Shown here: positions 53,233 through 64,000 of the stretch, one piece after another
Layout of the letters: each line of letters starts with the position of its first letter
Numbering within the stretch: position 1 is the stretch's first letter
Assembly: GCA_021396245.1 (NCBI GenBank)
Contig: WNYE01000031.1
Coordinates: forward strand, 124,001-188,000
Direction: 5' to 3'
DNA from: Sporothrix humicola
Lineage: Eukaryota; Ascomycota; Sordariomycetes; Ophiostomatales; Ophiostomataceae
Length of the DNA: 64,000 nucleotides
Program-made: the position numbers and the translations under genes
The notes under the pieces: generated by a model
The model's input: the letters and a program-made list of their open reading frames with translations, nothing else
The model's database searches: none
What the model was told of the DNA's origin: nothing

Positions 53233-54240
53233 TTATGCTTCGCCGAGTCTCTTCTCTTCCTCCAGGACTCGCTTGATATGCTCATTTGCCATGACAGCAT
53301 CCCCATCAGCATCCTCCATCGGAAGTAGTGGCCGTCGTGGCGCATTGCTGCCGTATTGGCGGCATCTCGTCACCAGCATCTTGAGCCCGGCAATGCCAAT
53401 CTTTGCAGCCACGCCGTCGGCCAGAGCCACCACCTTTTGCAGTCGCTGGGCCTCCTTGTACTCGGCAGAACCCGGGGCCGCTCCACTGCTGGCCAGCTGC
53501 CACAATTTGACACAGAGAAGCGGAGCGACGTTGGGTAGTCCAGAAATCGCGCCAGCAGCACCGCTCGAAATCGATGGCAACAAGATGTCAATGTAGCCGT
53601 CAATCACCCGGAAGGGTTGGTCGACATTAATGCGCGGGTGGCTCTTTGTAAACTCTAGGTCGTCGACAATCGCCGTAATTCGTGTAATCTTGCCGACGTT
53701 GGCGCAGGTCAGCTTGACGCCGACAACATTCGGGCAGCTGCGGGCCACGTCGACGATAAGATCGCTGTCCAAATCGAGACCGCCTGAAACGGCAGGGAAG
53801 TTGTAGAGAATGACGGGCAGAGGGCTAGCCGTGGCGACATCCACAAAGAACTCGCGGACGGCTTTAAAGCCCTTTTGCGCCAGCTGGCCGGCATAGTACC
53901 CAGGAGGAATCACCATGGCAAAATCGGCGCCAGCTTCGGCGGCATCGTGAGCAAACTGGATTGTTTCTCGTGTGCTGCTCGATCCAACGCCCGCCACCAG
54001 GACTGTTTCTTGGAGTCCGGCCTTGTCAAGAGCTGCTCGTGCCGTCTTGATCAGTGTAATTCTTTCGTCTCTCGATAAGTGAGGTGCTTCACCGGCTGAG
54101 CCTGCAAGAACCGGCACTGTTCCAGACTTGGCCACAAAAACGACATGCTTGCGAAGCGTGTCCAAATTGAGGTCTTCAGACGAAGGTAAAAAGAACGTCG
54201 GTAAGGGCGTGTAGATGCCCTGAGGTAGGAGTTTGGCCAT
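53233..54240 (-). CDS. DapA-family aldolase (2-keto-3-deoxy acid / 4-hydroxy-2-oxoglutarate type)
   Basis: 335 aa TIM-barrel class I aldolase of the dihydrodipicolinate synthase/N-acetylneuraminate lyase superfamily. Reactions proceed through a Schiff base on lysine and release pyruvate or glyoxylate. The Schiff-base Lys is K176 in VVGVKLTCANVGK and the catalytic Tyr is Y146 in VILYNFPAVSGG. The carboxylate-binding loop is GSAGEAPHLS (48-57). In filamentous fungi this group includes 4-hydroxy-2-oxoglutarate aldolases and L-threo-3-deoxy-hexulosonate aldolase of D-galacturonate catabolism. The latter would fit pectin-related genes in the window, but the sequence alone does not decide. No targeting peptide is clear. 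Confidence 0.9.
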   Translation of the reverse strand: MAKLLPQGIYTPLPTFFLPSSEDLNLDTLRKHVVFVAKSGTVPVLAGSAGEAPHLSRDERITLIKTARAALDKAGLQETVLVAGVGSSSTRETIQFAHDAAEAGADFAMVIPPGYYAGQLAQKGFKAVREFFVDVATASPLPVILYNFPAVSGGLDLDSDLIVDVARSCPNVVGVKLTCANVGKITRITAIVDDLEFTKSHPRINVDQPFRVIDGYIDILLPSISSGAAGAISGLPNVAPLLCVKLWQLASSGAAPGSAEYKEAQRLQKVVALADGVAAKIGIAGLKMLVTRCRQYGSNAPRRPLLPMEDADGDAVMANEHIKRVLEEEKRLGEA

Positions 54241-54970
54241 ATTGAGAGGGTGCTGAAGAATATTGCTGTGAACAAGTTGATGTTTAAGTTAAATGCCGAG
54301 TAAATGCTGTGACCTGGACTGATGTGCAGTTGATCTAACTGTCAGCAATGCTCTCTTGAAGTAAATTTGCAATTGTCAAAAATTTGAGCTCCAATTTGGC
54401 GTCACTGACGCGACTGCTTTGGATCAAGTCGTTTTGGTTAATTGCTCGGTGTTTTCTTTTGTGCTTTCCTCAGGTCTGCTTCGTTTGATTTACACGCCGA
54501 GTTGAATCACCGAAGCGCCGACAGATTCGTCAAAAGTAAATCATGTAATATCGCCGACATCTGCAGTAGTCTGTCCCATGACTTGCATCTCCACCGAAAG
54601 CATTTCCAACGTCAACATCCCCGCATTGTGCAACTGTATTCGTTGTTGTTGCTCTTCTCGAGTGGATATCCTCAGCCGGTAATGAAAATCAAAAGAAAGA
54701 AAGGAGGTTGAGTCGACATGTGAATAATATCACCAAGTATTTCTTCCAAGTGAAAAGAAAATAATAATAAAATCTGTGCACGTCAGCTAGGATGGCAGAC
54801 AGCCCAGTGACAATTGGTATGTTTTTGGTCAGATGCACTGTAGTTCAGCGACTGCATTTTTTGGTGTGGGAATAAGTGTAATCCAAATTCTTGCTCCTCT
54901 CTATATATACCTGACTTCGAGCCGCTGCTCCCATCCAATAGCCGGTCTCCAATCTCGGAGCGGCCTACAA
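54241..54970. other. Intergenic, aldolase promoter
   Basis: About 730 bp with no supported gene; small frames lack family character. Confidence 0.5.
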
Positions 54971-55058
54971 GGTCTGTTGGTCTAGTGGTATGATTCTCGC
55001 TTAGGGCGCACCCTGAGTAGCTTGCGAGAGGTCCCGTGTTCGATCCACGGACAGACCC
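54971..55058 (+). tRNA. tRNA-Pro (anticodon AGG) with intron
   Basis: Folds as a standard cloverleaf. Acceptor GGTCTGT pairs with ACAGACC, the D arm contains GTCTAGTGGTATGAT and the anticodon stem CTCGC pairs with GCGAG. The loop TTAGGG carries anticodon AGG (55003-55005), and the T arm contains GTTCGATCC. A 16-nt intron (55007-55022) lies one base after the anticodon, the canonical position. Mature length is 72 nt before CCA addition. Confidence 0.92.
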
Positions 55059-55695
55059 CAATTTTTTGAAGCTTTTTGCGACGTTCATTTTTGTTTTGCA
55101 CTCGATGTTGAAAACATCGCCACTCTGTCTGGTGCCTCTTTCCTTTTTTGTCCCAATCCAACATCCACTGGTAACCGAAAAGGAAGCTGCGACGTAAAAG
55201 CCTATGGGAATGGGAAAGATACGGCAAGACCGATCCGGCAGGCAAATCAATCATAGAAAGAGGGCCCGGCAACTTACACGCTATCGGCGCTTTTCATTGG
55301 TTAGTTTTTAGTGCCGCTCCAGGGTCTTGACACCCACAGATAACGCCGAACTAAGAAAGAGCGCCAGCGAGAAGAAAAGAGGGGACGACAACAAGACGAC
55401 TCAAGATGAGGAACCCAGAGTCGTCGACAGAATGACATCGCCATGTGCAATCCCGATTAGACGGGATTTGATTTGATAAAGACAATAATGGGGGGACGAG
55501 ATATGCCGTTGCAATAAAGACCAGTCAAACCCACTTTTCACGTTTTCGTTCTTTCTTTTTGCTCTTTTGACTGTTTCTTTAACTTTAACAAACCACCGTC
55601 AACATCGCCATCGCCGGAAACATCACCGACCTCACTTCACCGAGAAAGTGGCCTCATTTCTTGAACTTTACGACAGACACTCAATACTGCCAATT
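55059..55695. promoter_or_regulatory. Intergenic, regulator 3 promoter
   Basis: About 640 bp with no gene. Pyrimidine-rich leader at 55540-55570. Confidence 0.5.
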
Positions 55696-58532
55696 ATGCA
55701 GCCACCATCTGGCATGACCAGGGCACAGGCCAATGCCGGTATGTTCCTTCCTAGATGGGCGGTACTCTACGTGTGCTCCTTCCTTCGGTGATTGTAGCCA
55801 CGTACTCACGTGGTTTCGTGATTGCTGTTTCCACTTGTTGTTTTGCATGAACATGTCTAGTGCTGAGATGAAAACACAATTACAACGTATTCCGTACATT
55901 TGATTCATTTGCTAACGCTCGTGAAGCCCGCTCCACATGCACGGCCTGCCATCAACGCAAGGTTAAGTGCGATGCCCACGACCGTGGCTACCCTTGCACC
56001 CGCTGCAAGAAGAACGGTGTCGATGCCGACTGCCGACTCCACCATAAGAACAAACGAGTTTCAAGAGCAAGACAAGCCGATCGGGCACGACAAGCTGCCA
56101 GCCAAAATGTGAAGCCGCTGTCGCCGGCGCCGGCTCCAGCTGCCCAGGCGGCGCAATCCCAATCGTCGCCAATCCAAGTCCAAGAATCAATTGTGGCGGC
56201 CGCACCGACGCCGGCTGCAGCAACACCAGGATCTCTCTTTTTGCAAACAGTCATTGCAGAAGGAAACAGAGACTCTGGGAATGCATACACTTCCCAGCCC
56301 GAAGAACATGTTCCGGCTCCACAGACGCCGGTTGATGATCGTGGACAGCACACGCACCAAGGCCAGCCTGATCATGGCCCACAAAGCGATGCAGGAACGG
56401 CTGGAAGCACGACTACAACGACAGCCTCAACTCCGGCAGTTCTCCCAACTCACGGCTCTGATGGCGAGTACAAAAAGTACCTGGTCGAGTTTATCGACCA
56501 GCCGCAGTTGGCAGAACGGCCAATCGACAAGACGGCCAGAATCTTGTATGTCGGCAGTTCGCTGTCCAACATTCACTTTCTGTTGAGGCAGAGAATGGCA
56601 AAAACGCCAACGTCCTCGGACACAAGACCAAAGTCCAGCAACTCACGACGAGGGTCAGAGACAAAGTCAACCACGAGCGAGTCAAGAATAGAGACGGCCG
56701 TCCACTACCCAACCAACCGCATCGCTAAACCGTCGGCCGGTCTCGGCGCACTTGCTGCCGACGGTCTTCCTCTCGAAGCTTTCCAACTTCCACCAAAAAG
56801 GACTGTCGATCAGCTCCTGGCCGCCTACCTCCAGCACATCAACCCTGGCTTCCCGGTAGTCGACGGTCGCCTGTTCATGAAACAGTACCGCGCCCGCGAT
56901 CCCAACAACCCGCCTTCTCTTTTACTGTTGCAGGCAATGTTGGTGGCCGGAGCTCACGTTCTCTACAAAGACGACCCTGATACCCGCCATGCCCAAAAGT
57001 CATTGTTCTTCCGCCGAGCCAAGATGCTTCTTGATGCCCGCGTGGAACGAAACCGAGACACTGTGGTCCAGGCTGCTCTTCTGTTGACATGGCACGCCGA
57101 CGGACCAGAAGACGTCGCCGCCAACGCCTGGCACTGGGTCGGTCTGGCTGCACGGACCGCAACAGGACTTGGGATGCACAGAGATGCCGACGGCAGTACA
57201 TTGGTGGCTCACAACAAACGAATGTGGCGGCGTGTGTGGTGGCTGCTGGTTGCTTGTGATGTCCTCGTGGCCTTGCAGTACGGCCGCCCTCCCGCTTTAC
57301 ACTTGGATGATACCGATGTTCTCCCTTTGACGGCCAGCGACTTTCAGGACTGTGGAAGCGGAACACGCGTTGACTACGTTCTGCACCTCGTTCAGTTGTG
57401 CATTCTGCTGTCTACCCATGTTTTGAGAAGGCAGTTCAGGTCGACTTTCTCCAAAGAAAAGGATCGTATTTCGTCACTACGCAGAACCGACGAGGCACTG
57501 GCAAACTGGTCGTTACATCTGCCACCATCCCTCCAACTTAGTGGACACGCCGATCCATCGTCTTCTTCGCCATCCTCGTCAATCAACGCCTGGACAGCGT
57601 CTCTTCACTTGACGTACAACACTGCCCTCCTTCTACTCCATCGACAGGCACCTTCTCCCCATGCTGCACTGGACAGCAAAGGAATGGTCCCTTCTGCAGA
57701 CGATGTTGAGATATGCACCAATGCAGCCGTCGCTATCCAGCAGATCTTCCATGCCGTCTGCACCAGTGGACAGGCTGTCTATCTGTGGTCGTCTTCAATC
57801 AACAGTCTATTCACGGCTCTCATCCAGCTGAGTGGTGATGTGCAGCGGTCAACTGCCACGGCTACCTCAACCGCGTCCACATCAAAATCAAAGTCTTCCC
57901 GGTCCTCTGGCGGCAACCCTCTCCTAGCTGTCGCCGCCCTTCGTCGATATGACGCAGCACTTGCTTCACTTCGCCAGCTGGCTGCATTCTGGCCCAACGC
58001 ACAAGCTGTCGTCCAGTTCTTTGAGCAGTCTGTATGGACAGGGGTTGCCAACAACTCGACAACAACCTCAGGCGATGCCAGTGCCACGACTGAAGACGTC
58101 CACGGAAGCAACACCACTACAACAACAACTACTGTTGACAGTACTCGGCACACAACACCTGTTCCATCCTATCCCGATCAGGAAAATGTCGCTGACGGGA
58201 ACCACCTCAGCAAGGATATCCCTTATGGTCCACCTGTCGACCACCCCGTCAGTATGCACATGGAAATGGATGCTGTCGACAGTCGCTTATCTCACCACTC
58301 TTACGACGACCACCACATGTCTGACCAACATGTGTCTCCCCACGACCCTAGTGACACGGATATGGCCCAACATTTATTGTCCAGTTTTGTCGCCGCGTCT
58401 CGTCCCATGATACCTTTTGAGAATCATCACAGCCATGTTCCAGATCCATGGAATCCTCCTGGCAACACAGACTGGCAGCGCATCTATTGGCAACAACCAG
58501 AGTTGACGGACGACTTTTTGTTTAGTTTTTAG
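55696..58532 (+). CDS. Zn2Cys6 transcription factor (regulator 3)
   Basis: Two exons: 55696-55738 and 55927-58532, giving 882 aa. The 188-nt intron has a GTATGT donor, and CTAAC lies just before the acceptor. Exon 1 encodes 14 residues plus one base; joining gives QANA-ARSTCTACHQRKVKC. The zinc cluster is CX2CX6CX8CX2CX8C, the longer-spaced form with GYPCTRC as in cutinase/fatty-acid regulators such as Ctf1/FarA. A basic HHKNKRVSRARQADRARQ tail follows. The fungal-specific domain spans about 280-560 (DQLLAAYLQHINPGFPVVDG, MHRDADGSTL, RVWWLLVACDVLVALQYGRP). The C-terminus is His/Asp/Thr-rich. The target is unknown; it may regulate the adjacent aldolase or dioxygenase genes, which is only a positional guess. 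Confidence 0.88.
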
Positions 58533-58709
58533 TTGCACGGATCCAAGTACAGCTTACATATTCTCACATTTTTTTAAATCAAATATCTCAGTCACTTCAT
58601 TGGTTTTTGCTTGAACATTATTCAATTTGGTTATCAATTTGGTAATCAATCTGCTATGCCTTTTCTCTCATTATGTACACAATCTGCCATTATTCTTTAC
58701 CACACCCCT

Positions 58710-59867
58710 CTAGCACAAGTTCAACTGCACACGCGCCTCATCCTTGGCACACTCGCCGTCATCCTCCTCGACCAACGCCGGGATCGGCTTGTTCGCCAGA
58801 GGCGTCAGCCGGAATGCGTGCCGCCGCTCGCCTGCCGGGTAGTCCAGCGTCTGCGAGTGGTGCGTGATCCGCTGGTCCCACACGAGAACCGTGCCCGCCT
58901 CGTACCGGATACGGCACTGGAAGTCCTGGCGCTTGGCAATGTGGTCGAACAGGAATTTCAACAAATAGTCGCTCTCCTCCTCGTCGAAGCCAACAATCTT
59001 CTTTGTGTACACCGGGTTGACATACAGCGCCTTCTCCTTGGTCACAGGGTGCACAAGAACCACAGGGTGCTCTTGGACCAGCTCCTTGCGACGCATCACG
59101 GCGCCCGTGCCATTGTTCTTGAGCTCCTGGGTCACGCCGTCGTTGTTGCTGTGGATCGCCGTCAGGCCCTCGAGCCGCTTGCGGAACCGCGGGCTTAGGC
59201 CCTTGAACGCCGCCACACTCGAGCTCACAAGCGTATCGCCACCAGCCGCCGTCGGAGATTCCAGCATGCAGATAAAGCTCGTGCCTGGCGGCTGCGGCTC
59301 AGGCGACTGGTCCGTGTGCCACTGCACGGGGCTGCGGCCCCGCCACGACTTGCGCACCCGCAGGTCCTCCTTGTGGTCGTAAATCACCATGTGCTCGGGC
59401 GAGCCGGCAGCCGGGTGTGGCGCCCAGCCGTGGATGTGCAGCGGGCCAAAATGGCTGACAATCTTCTTCTGCGCATCGAAACCGAGGTCCCGGAAGTCCT
59501 GGTTGCGGAACACGAGGGCACCGCGCTTGGCAGCCAAAAGTGCCAGCTCATCCAAACCGGCGGGCGTCAGCTGCGAGATCTGGACGCCCTCGACCTCGGT
59601 GCCGACATGCGGGCTCAGGTCGACAACCTTGGTCGCGTTGGCCAGCAGGTTCGGGTAGTTGGGGTCGGCGCGGTGGCCCGGGTCGTAGTGGTCAAAGTAG
59701 CCCAGGTCCTCGACCGTCTCGAGCGGGTCGTAAAATGGCATGTAGTCGGGGTACAGCGGCGTGCCATCCTCGTTCTTTTCGCGTACGGCCAGCTTCTTTT
59801 TCAGGACAGAGTCGGCAACAGGCGCGGCCGCAGCGACAGGCGCCTCGGTTGTTGCAGAGGGGGCCAT
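58710..59867 (-). CDS. TauD/TfdA alpha-ketoglutarate-dependent dioxygenase
   Basis: 385 aa, intronless. Fe(II)/2-oxoglutarate dioxygenase of the taurine dioxygenase family, which hydroxylates sulfonates, sulfate esters or related substrates to release sulfite/sulfate and an aldehyde. The facial triad is H184 and D186 in VQWHTDQ plus the distal His in ITHHSQTLD; the 2-oxoglutarate Arg is in RRHAFRL. Residues 35-60 carry the TPLYPDYMPFYDP and FDHYDPGHRADP cues typical of fungal members. No signal peptide; cytosolic. Its gene is convergent with regulator 3. A decayed relative lies at 35447-35725. Substrate not determinable; fungal paralogues include sulfonate and alkyl sulfate enzymes. Confidence 0.93.
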   Translation of the reverse strand: MAPSATTEAPVAAAAPVADSVLKKKLAVREKNEDGTPLYPDYMPFYDPLETVEDLGYFDHYDPGHRADPNYPNLLANATKVVDLSPHVGTEVEGVQISQLTPAGLDELALLAAKRGALVFRNQDFRDLGFDAQKKIVSHFGPLHIHGWAPHPAAGSPEHMVIYDHKEDLRVRKSWRGRSPVQWHTDQSPEPQPPGTSFICMLESPTAAGGDTLVSSSVAAFKGLSPRFRKRLEGLTAIHSNNDGVTQELKNNGTGAVMRRKELVQEHPVVLVHPVTKEKALYVNPVYTKKIVGFDEEESDYLLKFLFDHIAKRQDFQCRIRYEAGTVLVWDQRITHHSQTLDYPAGERRHAFRLTPLANKPIPALVEEDDGECAKDEARVQLNLC

Positions 59868-60481
59868 GATTGTGGCGTCAGGTCGACAGTCAAGTTGTGG
59901 CGTGTAGATGATAAGGTGTTGTGAGAAGTAGTGTGAGAGTCTGAAAGATGTCTCGTGTTTGTCTTGATGTTGTGATGTTCTGTCTTCTGATCGTGAATGT
60001 CGTCAAGACAAGACGTTTTCTTTATACAATCCTGCTCGGATGTAACTTGGCAAGTTTGTCGAGATGTCAAACGATATTTCCGCCGTAGATGGTCGAATTA
60101 TCCGATTTCGTGATGGAAACAAAACCGCCGAGACATCTCACCATTTGTCGGTGCTTTCGGTGGTTTTTGAGAGAGTACATTGATGAAATCGGCGTCTTTT
60201 CTTCGTCGATGCATCTGATGTTACTGCTATTGTCGTCGGTGTTATGATCGCCGGTGATATTTAGCTCGGCGATGTCAACAACCCGGCGATGTTCCAAGAC
60301 AAGCACCGAACTCACTTGCACCAACAAAGGAGGCACCCCCTTACATAATCAACAGACTTGTGCCGAAACAATGAAACAACGAGCTGGAATATTTTCATAT
60401 ATCAAAAGAAATAAAAACCGAGAGAGGGTATTGTTTCCAAAATCACAACTTCAAAACTCCAAAGCTCCGAGACATGCCTTG
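59868..60481. promoter_or_regulatory. Intergenic, dioxygenase promoter
   Basis: About 610 bp with no supported gene. Several CGGCG/CGCCG words at 60078-60300 may be regulator sites; none forms a clean inverted pair. Confidence 0.45.
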
Positions 60482-61873
60482 CTAATGACCCAGATCTTGA
60501 CCATTTCTGCCCCGAAATCGCAAAAATCTTCCAAGTGTCACCCTCGTGAACCACCTAATTACAGGTTTTGCCAAGGTATTGTATATGGGCGAGTCGTTTT
60601 CTTCCAAAGCAAGACCGCCCCGAAGGTTAGTCTCGGGCTGCTGGGCTTGCGACTTCCCCCACGGATTCGCTTCAGGGTCATCGTCGCTGTAGTAGAACTG
60701 GTTGACAATACCGACCTTGGGTACCCGCGTTGGACGGCCGTTGGGAAAGTAGAGACGGGTAAACGTTTTGCGTGTCCAAGACAATCCTGTCTGCGCGGAC
60801 CATTCTTGAGCATCGTAGAAAACAGACTCTGTGCCAAAGTCGGCCCAGATGTGTCCGCGGAGCGAGCCGTTGGGAAGCAGCTCAAACTGGTAGTCTGTCA
60901 AGCATTTCTTGCAGCGGCCCTGCTTGAGGCCATTTATGATCTGCTCCCTACCGTAGATGCCATGTCTCACTGCTGGCGTGACCTTGACGTGAATAATATA
61001 GCGGTCCCTCGGATTCGTGTGGACGGGAATTTGTTCCGGAGGGGTGGGAATCTTATCCAAAACCTCTGCTCTAGCCTCGTACACCCGGTCGACGATGCTG
61101 ACGTGCGGGCAGATGTGAAAGAAGGCCCTGTCGAGGCGATCCTGTCTTCCGGCATTCCTCTGGGCCTGCGAGATATCGACTGTACTGTGCTGGACGAAGC
61201 GGAGCTGGGGCTTTCCTGTGTGGGGCATGATGACGTTGGGGTCTCCGATGATCCGACGCTCGTGGTAGGACTCGATGTCGTAGACAAACAAGGAATAGTT
61301 GTGCGTAATAGTCCGACCGAGTGGCATCAAGGCCCGCGTCAAAATTTGCCGCGGCTCCAAGCTGACCCCTGACTCTGTAGCCATGCGGTGAGAAGTCTCG
61401 ACGCCTGCAGAGAGAAGCCGCTGGTAGCGCAGGGCAATTTGGATGTGCTGGAACTGGAGCCCGGACATGAACGTGTTGAGAGTGTAGAACCCGAGATGGC
61501 CGGTAGCACTTGCATTTCTGACGCATGCATGGTGATGGATGTCACAATCAAAGGTAGGCGGGAGGTCTGTCTCGTGGAGGTGGTGCATTCTCACGCAACG
61601 CGGGCACGCCCAGCGTCCATAGTCGTCGCGCGAGACCAGCTCCATGTGCCGCACACGACGCTCGCGTGACACCAGCCACTGCTTGCGCTTCTGCACATCG
61701 GGTTCTAGATCGAGGAGGCTCCGGGTTGCCTTGCATGTATTCGCAAGAAGAACGCGATCTTCGTTTCGGAGGCGGTTGCCGATGTCAATGACGAGTTCGG
61801 GGGGCAAGTCAAGGAAATTTAAGGGCTTGGAATCGCCCTCCTGGTTCGGGGGCTCGGCGGTATGGCTAGCCAT
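60482..61873 (-). CDS. F-box protein of unknown target
   Basis: 463 aa from the ATG at 61871-61873; the frame stays open 52 codons upstream without clear character. An F-box-like motif lies at about residues 17-55 (LNFLDLPPELVIDIGNRL...LANTCKATRSLL), which usually binds Skp1 in an SCF ubiquitin ligase. It is followed by a Cys/His-rich stretch (WACPRCVRMHH...DCDIHHHAC) and later by a CKKC motif in RCKKCLTDYQ, together possibly a zinc site. The rest is typical of lineage-expanded fungal F-box proteins with no named domain. Intronless. A near-perfect inverted repeat lies about 265 bp upstream. Confidence 0.8.
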   Translation of the reverse strand: MASHTAEPPNQEGDSKPLNFLDLPPELVIDIGNRLRNEDRVLLANTCKATRSLLDLEPDVQKRKQWLVSRERRVRHMELVSRDDYGRWACPRCVRMHHLHETDLPPTFDCDIHHHACVRNASATGHLGFYTLNTFMSGLQFQHIQIALRYQRLLSAGVETSHRMATESGVSLEPRQILTRALMPLGRTITHNYSLFVYDIESYHERRIIGDPNVIMPHTGKPQLRFVQHSTVDISQAQRNAGRQDRLDRAFFHICPHVSIVDRVYEARAEVLDKIPTPPEQIPVHTNPRDRYIIHVKVTPAVRHGIYGREQIINGLKQGRCKKCLTDYQFELLPNGSLRGHIWADFGTESVFYDAQEWSAQTGLSWTRKTFTRLYFPNGRPTRVPKVGIVNQFYYSDDDPEANPWGKSQAQQPETNLRGGLALEENDSPIYNTLAKPVIRWFTRVTLGRFLRFRGRNGQDLGH

Positions 61874-64000
61874 GATGTCGGTATTTTCGTGGTGGTCTTT
61901 GTCGTAATTTTGTTGATGATTTTGTGAGAGTCTGGATGGGTTTTTGTCGTGGGTTTCTGATGGAAACGGGGAGGTGAGTGTGCGAGAAGGTGGAAACGAT
62001 ATGCCAGCATCGAGTATGACCGGCTTCAAGGGTATACGTATTGGGAGAAAAAATCAACTCACTATTTTAAGGGTCTTTTCTTTTTTGTAAGTTTTGTGCG
62101 TGGGATATCACATCATCATATGTGAGTTCTGAAAGGCGTCGACGGCCAGTACCATGATGGTACTCGTCGACAGACTGTAGATCCGGCATTTTGCTTGTCA
62201 CTCGAAGGTAATGTCTGGCGCCGTCAAAGTTGTGGATGAGTCCGCCAGTTGCTGGCTAGATGGTGATACTTCTGAGATCTATGTAGATGGAAAAGAGTCA
62301 GGAGTAGAGGGGGCTGACAGATATGTGATGATGGGAGGTAGTCACGGGGCGCCGTCAAAACAAAGTGCCAAATAAGGCAAGTACCACTGTGGTGTTGATG
62401 CCATATTGAGAAATTCTGTGGGGCAGCACAAGGCTGGAAAGAGCGACGGGCGGTACACTCAAAACAGAAGGAGTATCTGTAACGCCATGCATCAAGCATC
62501 AAGTACATGAGGAAAGAGCGTCTGTCAAACGCGCAGGGTAGCTTTAAGGGTCGCATGTGTGCGCTTACTCAATAAGCTTAAATTAGTTGATGCCCGGCCT
62601 TCTGCGTTTAATAACAATGCACAATGTCCACTACCTTTTTTTCAGTCTACAGAGGCCCTTTACAAATGGTGGCATTGCTATTTCAAGAGTGTTTTATAGT
62701 TGCCACTGTGTCATCTTCTTGTGCCCTTATGATGTAGCAAGAAGGGATTCAGATGTGCGCTGAATTTGTCCTTGATTTTTCAACTCTTAAAGGTTTCATG
62801 TAAAATACTGTTTGGTCTCACCAAACTTCATTCAGTATTTATATTTTATCTTTTTCATAACTATTTTTTTAGATTTTATTACTCTTGTTTTCTTTTCGTT
62901 CATTTTTTCTTTCCATTTTTTTGGCTTTTCTTTTCAACAAAATTCATCAGTTTAATTTTGAGTTCATATTTCACTCTATGCATATTAAAAAAAGCAAGAC
63001 AAAAAAACAACGATCATACAAAGTAGTCTCATATCAAGCACCACAATATACTACTCTACATGCATCACCACCAACTCGACTTGCCATCGTGTTGTCTGGT
63101 TCTGCGATGCCGACTTGATGATGTTGATGATGATGGATGACTAAACCGAGGCCACCTTTGCCAGAAAAGGGAAATCCCGTGTAAGAGGACCCTTTATGGC
63201 TTACCCCTATCAGCAGACACGAGTTTCTTTCGGCGCATTATTTCTCGCATTATTCCTGAGTCTTTGTTGCACATTATTCCCATCCGCTGTTTGTGTCCCA
63301 TTATTTCCATTTTCGTTTATTTTCGTCTCGACATCAAAGCCCACTTTGGATTCCACTGCCACGTTGATAAACGTTGATAAAATGTCGGTGGAATATTGAT
63401 AAAGGCGGCGATAAAGAAAAAAGAGCGCCAAAAAACTCCACCGACACGTTCTCGTTGTCATTGCTGTGACAAGGTTGTGGTGGTATCTTTTGGGCCGTTT
63501 AGTGGATGGATCTCGGCGGAGTCGGCGGAGTCGGCGTGAGCCCGCTAGGCTGTCTTTTGTGTGTTTTGCAGTGATAAATCCTGAGAATAATTGGGAGAGT
63601 CGGTGATGATGGTCCAATGGATGGCGTCGGATAGGGCCAGCATCTGCTAAACCGGGCGACGTCAAGCACTAGGGGCAGAATCAAGGCTAAGAGGCTAATG
63701 CAGCATCAAAGCGACTACTGACTACCGTATCTCGACAAAAAAGAGAGAAAGAGGGACGATGAAGGAAAAGTGTGTCAAGGAAACCGATATGTCGTCTAGA
63801 TACCCCGGATTTGGGTGGAGACAAGGCAAGGGACGAGACTGGAAAAGAAGAAACGAAGAAAGTCAAGAAGCAGAGAAGGCAGAGAGGCACAGACGCCACG
63901 AGGATTGCCGTCTACACTTCTCAGACCTATCTTTCTTCTTTCTTCATTCCCTGTGACGCATCCTTGTCTGTCCCCTCTTTTATCCATTTTCAATCAGCAC
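61874..64000. other. Gene-free end of the window
   Basis: No supported gene in about 2.1 kb apart from the F-box gene's leader. It includes an AT-rich tract (62760-63000) and CATTATT repeats at 63236, 63248, 63272 and 63299. CGTTGATAAA-type repeats lie near 63362-63380. Purine-rich sequence follows near 63730-63900. It may contain promoter of a gene beyond the right edge. Confidence 0.45.
62138..62171. repeat. 34-bp imperfect palindrome
   Basis: Nested inverted repeat: GTCGAC at both ends (62138-62143, 62166-62171) and AGTACCAT/ATGGTACT inside (62148-62155, 62157-62164) around a single base. It lies upstream of the F-box gene and could be a dimer-binding operator or a hairpin. Confidence 0.6.

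Overview
The window is nuclear DNA of a filamentous ascomycete (Pezizomycotina, most likely a Sordariomycete; species not determined). The evidence is short GT-AG introns of 52-188 nt with CTAAC/CTGAC branch sites, Zn2Cys6 regulators, fungal CAZymes, a tRNA-Pro with an intron after the anticodon, and a pogo/Fot1-type transposon carrying C-to-T stop codons. Genes are GC-rich at third codon positions, so long spurious antisense ORFs are common.

0.7-24 kb, catabolic block: CoA-acylating (methyl)malonate-semialdehyde dehydrogenase, GABA/beta-alanine aminotransferase, Zn2Cys6 regulator, LigB-type extradiol ring-cleavage dioxygenase, NmrA-like oxidoreductase, D-2-hydroxyacid dehydrogenase, class II aldolase, second Zn2Cys6 regulator, M20 N-carbamoyl-amino-acid/ureidopropionase-type amidohydrolase, then an NCS1 nucleobase-type permease and a salicylate-hydroxylase-like FAD monooxygenase. 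Read together they could import, hydroxylate and open a nitrogen-containing ring, release an amino acid, transaminate it and oxidise the semialdehyde to an acyl-CoA. This pathway is an inference. An 8-mer, CGGACTTG, recurs in several promoters of the block.

18-31 kb, carbohydrate genes interleaved with the block: GH54 arabinofuranosidase with CBM42, cytosolic GH3/PA14 glycosidase, MFS sugar transporter and a broken beta-helix glycosidase pseudogene. A Dal5-type MFS permease follows. A secreted esterase and a small secreted jelly-roll-like protein lie at 37-39 kb, and a second MFS sugar/quinate-type transporter at 42-44 kb.

33-36.9, 39-42 and 44-49.5 kb are gene-poor. They hold relics: a TauD dioxygenase remnant, an unidentified broken gene, a diverged repeat also found at 20.4 kb, and a complete pogo/Fot1 element (45592-47456) with TA target duplication, about 44-bp inverted repeats and a transposase ORF broken by three stops.

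49.5-62 kb is a gene-dense accessory segment: D-lactate dehydrogenase-like protein, small secreted protein, CmcJ/AsaB-type oxidoreductase, DapA-family aldolase, tRNA-Pro(AGG), a third Zn2Cys6 regulator, a TauD/TfdA dioxygenase and an F-box protein. From 62 kb to the end I see no gene.

All intron coordinates are read from splice signals and frame continuity. No transcript or database evidence was available.
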